From NCBI GenBank assembly GCA_016210295.1, contig JACQUM010000088.1, forward strand, positions 1 to 17,547: a DNA stretch of 17,547 nucleotides, written 5' to 3'. This DNA is from Chloroflexota bacterium. GTDB taxonomy: Bacteria > Chloroflexota > Dehalococcoidia > UBA6926 > JACQUM01. Below the pieces are notes generated by a model, which did not search any database, was not told the DNA's origin, and saw nothing but the letters and a program-made list of their open reading frames with translations. A program made the translations under genes and the position numbers. Positions 15,001-17,547 of the stretch are shown one piece after another. Every line of letters starts with the position of its first letter. The stretch's first letter is position 1.

Positions 15001-15955
15001 CCGCTTGAAGGTGACCGTCAGCAGCGCCACGCTGGAGGAGTTCACCGCCTTCGGCGGCACGCTGGTGAAGGCGGTCAGCCTGCCGGCGGCCCAGAGCAGC
15101 GACACCATCAGCCACATCTACGGCGTGCAGAACCTGCCACTGGGCTTCTACAAGCTCTCGGTCAAGGGCACGGACGAGGCGGGCAACGTAATGTCTGCCT
15201 TCGCCACCCGCGAGTTCAAGGTCGTCGCCCGTGCGCCGATAAGCGTGAACCTGAGCCCGGGCTGGAACCTGGTCTCCCTGCCCAGCCGGCCCTCGGACCC
15301 GGCCATCGACGTGGTCATGAAGAACCCCGACACGGGTGCGGTGCTGACCACCGTCGAGCGGGTCTACGCCTTCGATAACGACACGAAGGTCTGGAAGTTC
15401 TCCGCCTACAACGCCACGACCAGCATGTGGGAGGGCACCCTCACCCAGATCACGGACGGGGTCGCCTACTTCGTCCGCAGCACCTCCTTCGACCCGATCA
15501 AGTACCTGTCGGCGCCCTTCGACCCGCAGGCAGCCCAGCCCTCCTACCGGCTGACCAGGGGTTGGAACGCCATCGGCTTCAGCTCCCTCACCAAGGGGGC
15601 GACCGGGGCCAGCGTGGCGGGTTACCTCTCCACCCTGGGCGCCAAGTGGACCACGGTCCGGTCCTACGACCCGGCCAACGGCTACCAGACGGCCTACCCC
15701 AGTGGGGAGTTCACCGCCAACTTCACCGCTACTACCACCACTACCGCGGCGGAGGACACCAACGGGAACACCTTCTGCGGTAACCCCGCTGTGGCGGGTG
15801 ACACCCGGACCGACGCCGTGAAGAACGCCGACCTAGTCGAGGACAGCAACGGCAACAACCGCTGCGACCCGGCCAAGGTGGTCAGTGTCGCGTCGGTGCT
15901 GGCAGGCCGGGGCTACTTCGTCTACGTCACGGACGACGTGGTGCTGGCCCCATAA
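12068..15955 (+). CDS. Large secreted Ig-like / S-layer-like surface protein
   Basis: A 1295-residue Thr/Ala-rich exported protein. The start is GTG at 12068 with AAGGGGG upstream; the frame continues to 11999, but this start gives a clean signal peptide (RAKLFAVFVIF...LLPAAPAGA, cut near residue 26). Residues 108-119 (DATGDGVVNTND) form a dockerin-like EF-hand loop. From about 590 on, Ig-like beta domains are separated by recurring AAPTITG, VAPTVSS, IAPTLTV and TAPTVAS joints (near 590, 698, 842 and 938) and D-x-x-GN motifs. The end has two copies of a GWN domain, SPGWNLVSLP at 1063 and TRGWNAIGF at 1163, each closing in a GxxYFV segment. Two EDxNGN loops with nearby Cys (1229-1237, 1258-1267) sit inside the second. 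The likely role is S-layer or cell-surface adhesion with calcium binding. I see no SLH domain or sortase motif. Confidence 0.85.
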   Translation: MRAKLFAVFVIFTLLVSLLPAAPAGAATTALDYVKPASTFTKTTGFANADATGTNVLKFRVTDDDLNLNKVLAIAATSPLFIVSRPFEIAETANGDGSFDVANSPIGDATGDGVVNTNDVLVRNLQATTNFTPNTIAASTVTTVSTIAFNAVAKLDEDAAQSADNGYIIGATVADQVVQATFPTQLRVTATIAGSGTWDVWFNVTRVHPKTGATSDITAKVTGLTATATNQYLSVDYTSGTGTTASPHPATLVSGPLASTSANALFISAFKSVSVPSAPTALTGAIVIDETADGATIDLLVQETDTIGVNYVASTENDTDSGTTTFTQTVKVTSTSNATGISATLFETDTTTEAVDKISGKYQRAVMNWAQWKSYKTLAPQTAKGIALIDTTLLGQILARNVVGPTIDAFRFNAGDSVTTQNVTGVLTTATTQTFTLGASGDILQDASTSVNGTLTIADFAFTGDNAGLVTSVGSVDAVARTVPVTFTSDPSVGTGTNKLTIGYTFTHSLARVVSALNTETSAGAADQVTKGADWITNSVPSTALNLSTSSNTWKELSTIIMGVADGDTVTVTYSDVNGAALTKTVTIDLAAPTITGASPANAASVNTTTPLLTALVKDVGTGFSTTNLTSSIVVKLTPSGGSESTLTYGATGDQTAGFTITAVPGTALAVTTGHVWKVEATDLVGNKTVTGSLTFAVDNVAPTVSSALTGTGVRLKGSVTSGTTTREVWEEFKDSSWIKVTMTEGISTPAASALDIAGSSPAADVAVKRYLALLSETCDLTDATFDEACETADRRNLVYLKAAAALAANAVPKVTIVGVVADLAGNSAPTGTATGASATPTDSIAPTLTVGTLSRTLGKSADTVVIPVTSNEGLLGAAPAISVGTTCPGTPLSVVSTGTNAWSATYTISTQAAFLACANGSDIAGNAATQKTSAFQADVTAPTVASWAFANQASLETEDVLFLNFTFSDAAEYTGDTRLKVTVSSATLEEFTAFGGTLVKAVSLPAAQSSDTISHIYGVQNLPLGFYKLSVKGTDEAGNVMSAFATREFKVVARAPISVNLSPGWNLVSLPSRPSDPAIDVVMKNPDTGAVLTTVERVYAFDNDTKVWKFSAYNATTSMWEGTLTQITDGVAYFVRSTSFDPIKYLSAPFDPQAAQPSYRLTRGWNAIGFSSLTKGATGASVAGYLSTLGAKWTTVRSYDPANGYQTAYPSGEFTANFTATTTTTAAEDTNGNTFCGNPAVAGDTRTDAVKNADLVEDSNGNNRCDPAKVVSVASVLAGRGYFVYVTDDVVLAP

Positions 15956-15986
15956 CCGGAACGGCTGAACAGAAGACTGGGACCTC

Positions 15987-16029
15987 AAAAGCTCCTCCCT
16001 CCCTCGCCAAGGGAGGGAGGAGCTTTTTT
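15987..16029 (+). terminator. Intrinsic terminator after the surface-protein gene
   Basis: A perfect 13-bp stem, GCTCCTCCCTCCC with GGGAGGGAGGAGC, has a 7-base TCGCCAA loop, six T after it and A's before it. It starts about 30 bases after the stop codon. It is the only textbook intrinsic terminator in the window. Confidence 0.95.
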
Positions 16030-16059
16030 GTGGGAGGGGAGTCCCCGGTGGAGGAGGGC

Positions 16060-16087
16060 GAGTCCAGAGAGGGCGGAGCCCTCTCTC
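16060..16087. repeat. Small hairpin with the GAGTCCAGAG repeat module
   Basis: CGAGTCCAGAG leads into the perfect stem GAGAGGGC-GGA-GCCCTCTC (16067-16085). The same GAGTCCAGAGGGG module with a C-rich partner occurs inside the repeat at 16620-16713. This may be a fragment of that element or a shared hairpin module lying just before the next gene's ribosome site. Confidence 0.4.
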
Positions 16088-16116
16088 GCAGGGGTTACAG
16101 GAGGTGAGGGCTTGAG

Positions 16117-16623
16117 ATGGTAAAGAGTGGACTGCTTCGCCTGGCTCTCGGGCTTGCCTTCCTGCTCCTGGCCTGCTCACCGGTCGTGAGCACCCAGGAG
16201 CCGCCTCCCTTCCCCGCCGTCTTCTGTGGAAGGGTCACCGTGGGAGGAGAGCCCCCGGCGGACGGGACGCAGCTCTCGGCCCGCGTGGGCGACTACGCGG
16301 CCTCGTCCGTGGCCATAGAGGGCGGCCGCTACAAGTTCCTCAACGTCTCCCCGCCCGGCAAGACCTACCTGGGCGAGAAGATCACCTTCCTGCTGGACGG
16401 GAGAGCCGCAGCGGAGACGGTGGCCTATCAGGCGGATACCTTCTACTGTGCGGGCATCGGCGGCAGCCAACAGGACTTCGATCTGACCTTTCCCGCTCTC
16501 GATACGCAGGGACGGAGCGAGCTCACGATCTGGGTGGCCTACGCCCTCTTCGGTCTCGCGATGTTGGCAGTGGTAGGGGCGGTGCTTTGGGCCTCAACCG
16601 TGCGCCGGCCGTCGGGAGACTAG
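16117..16623 (+). CDS. Putative lipoprotein with C-terminal membrane helix
   Basis: A 168-residue exported protein of unknown function. The N-terminus has a basic start, a hydrophobic stretch and a lipobox-like LLLAC, with Cys20 as the possible lipid anchor. The middle (FCGRVTVGGEPPADGTQLSA, then GGRYKFLNV) resembles the beta-sandwich of carboxypeptidase-regulatory-like domains. A single membrane helix (about 136-160, ending in VLWAS) is followed by the basic tail TVRRPSGD, so the C-terminus is likely cytosolic. The ATG is preceded by AGGAGGTGAGG, a very strong ribosome site. It lies 161 bases after the surface-protein stop with a terminator between them and no clear promoter of its own, so leaky read-through is possible. 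Its TAG stop lies in the CTAG end of the next repeat. Confidence 0.8.
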   Translation: MVKSGLLRLALGLAFLLLACSPVVSTQEPPPFPAVFCGRVTVGGEPPADGTQLSARVGDYAASSVAIEGGRYKFLNVSPPGKTYLGEKITFLLDGRAAAETVAYQADTFYCAGIGGSQQDFDLTFPALDTQGRSELTIWVAYALFGLAMLAVVGAVLWASTVRRPSGD

Positions 16624-16713
16624 CAGTCTGATGAAAAAGGGGAGTCCAGAGGGGCAAAGCCCGCCGCAGGCGGGTCGGGGGGTGTCCCCTACGTCCTTTC
16701 ATCGACCTTCTAG
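16620..16713. repeat. CTAG-type palindromic element (copy B, short form)
   Basis: A 94-base element whose left end is CTAGCAGTCTGATGAAAA. Its right end, read on the opposite strand, is CTAGAAGGTCGATGAAAG. The inside has GAGTCCAGAGGGGC, the hairpin CCCGCC-GCA-GGCGGG and a GGGG-TGT-CCCC hairpin. It lacks the CCTTCCTGGCCAGGAAGG module of the longer copies. The preceding gene's stop codon is inside the left CTAG. Confidence 0.75.
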
Positions 16714-16769
16714 TCGAAGGACTCGCCGGACCTTTGAGAGCGGGGCCTACCCTCTTGCGGTGTGCGGGG

Positions 16770-17387
16770 CTAGGATTTTCGGGCCTGAAGGACGACGACG
16801 CGAGTCTCCGTGGGAAGGCTCGTGGGGGTCACGGCGAGGCGAGGTTGGGCTTCCGCCTCTGGGACGCCCATCTCCCGAAGGAAGCGGTCCACGGGTTGAA
16901 GATGGGCTCCCAAGGCGTCTGTACGGAAGTGCATGGGGACGATGATCTTGGGCGCCAGGAGGCTCACCGCCTCCACGGCCGTCGTCGGCTCTAGGGTGCC
17001 GCCTCCGCCCACCGGGAGGAGAAGCACGTCCGCCCCGCCGAGCTGCTCGATCTGCGCCGCCGTGGGTATCTGGGTCAACGCACCAAGGTGGCAAAGGGTC
17101 ACCCCGTCCATCTCGATGACGTAGGCGGTGTTGGAACTCCCCCGGCCCGTCTGGATGCCGAGAATAAAGACGCCTCGGATCTCGTACTCGCCTGGGCCCT
17201 GGAGGACGCGTCGAGCCGCCCGGACGGCTTGGAGGTTGCCGTGTTCCGGATGTTGGCCGCTGCTCGTGACGATGTCGGCGGAGAGGCCCTCCAGGGTCCC
17301 GGACTCCGGGCCGTAAGGGTCAGCGACGACCGTCACATCCTGGCCCTTGAGCCGAAAGCAGGAGAGACCGAAATAAGTCAGTTCCAT
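16770..17387 (-). CDS. UlaG-like metallo-beta-lactamase-fold protein, eroded metal site
   Basis: A 205-residue member of the COG2220 (UlaG/YtkL-like) group of metal-dependent hydrolases. The frame is open to 17513 within a repeat, but the ATG at 17387 (MELTYFGLSCFRLKG) with AGAGGA upstream is the family N-terminus. The fold is clear: VVADPYG, then the metal loop, GPGEYEIRGVFI (64-75), His100 in CHLGAL and His153 in VPMHF. The metal loop, expected as HxHxDH, reads GQHPEH here (44-49): the first His is Gly and the Asp is Glu. The N-terminal GHSCF is also GLSCF. Activity may be altered or lost. There is no frameshift or stop, so it is not an ordinary pseudogene. Neighbours give no hint of substrate. 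Confidence 0.85.
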   Translation of the reverse strand: MELTYFGLSCFRLKGQDVTVVADPYGPESGTLEGLSADIVTSSGQHPEHGNLQAVRAARRVLQGPGEYEIRGVFILGIQTGRGSSNTAYVIEMDGVTLCHLGALTQIPTAAQIEQLGGADVLLLPVGGGGTLEPTTAVEAVSLLAPKIIVPMHFRTDALGAHLQPVDRFLREMGVPEAEAQPRLAVTPTSLPTETRVVVLQARKS

Positions 17388-17481
17388 GAGAAGCATCCTC
17401 TGCGGAGTGGGGCTTACCCCCTTGGGACGCTCACTCCGCCAAAGCTGACCTTCTGAACTACGAGCGAGTCCGTCTTTCGCA

Positions 17482-17547
17482 CTAGCAGGGTGCTGAAAAA
17501 CTCCTTCGACCATCCCCCTAACCCCCTTCCTGGCCAGGAAGGGGGAA
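17482..17547. repeat. CTAG-type palindromic element (copy C, cut by window end)
   Basis: CTAGCAGGGTGCTGAAAA is followed by TTCGACCATCCCCC and a perfect CCCCCTTCCTGG/CCAGGAAGGGGG palindrome (17522-17545). This order matches copy A read from its right end, so the element lies in the opposite orientation to copy A and continues past the window edge. Confidence 0.7.

Overview
The window looks like a chromosomal segment of a GC-rich bacterium. My best guess is Chloroflexota, near Dehalococcoidia. This is an inference from the S-layer-like protein with GWNLVSLP-type C-terminal domains, the style of the intergenic repeats and the gene content; no rRNA or other marker is present to settle it. Almost everything is housekeeping. 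The accessory interest lies between the genes and in the surface-protein locus.

Layout. (1) 1-2249, plus strand: two tandem paralogous MFS exporters, the first cut by the window edge. (2) 2318-2415, minus: a selenocysteine tRNA (anticodon TCA, long variable arm, encoded CCA). (3) 2631-6418, minus: thioredoxin reductase and thioredoxin (trxA-trxB), a polyprenol/diacylglycerol-kinase-family membrane protein, an IscU-like scaffold and a group I cysteine desulfurase. (4) 6520-7212, minus: a glycine-rich membrane protein with an internal duplication. (5) 7430-11408, plus: CTP synthase, a small transaldolase and Rho. (6) 11409-12067: a 659-base gene-free interval with nested repeats, a near-consensus promoter, a structured leader and a possible leader peptide. 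(7) 12068-15955, plus: a 1295-residue secreted Ig-like/S-layer-like protein, closed by a perfect intrinsic terminator. (8) 16117-16623, plus: a putative lipoprotein with a C-terminal membrane helix. (9) 16770-17387, minus: a UlaG-like metallo-beta-lactamase-fold protein with an eroded metal motif.

How the genes fit together. The minus-strand cluster joins sulfur mobilisation (desulfurase plus scaffold) with thiol redox (Trx/TrxR). The Sec tRNA sits just downstream, but no selA, selB, selD or selenoprotein is visible. The surface protein and the following lipoprotein probably act together in the cell envelope.

The least-explained signal is a family of short, hairpin-rich intergenic elements whose ends read CTAGCAGnnTGnTGAAAA. 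About five copies or remnants occur (around 2486, 4680, 11405, 16620 and 17482). In three cases the neighbouring gene's TAG stop codon lies inside the element's terminal CTAG. One copy (after rho) appears to have been invaded by a second, unrelated palindromic repeat.
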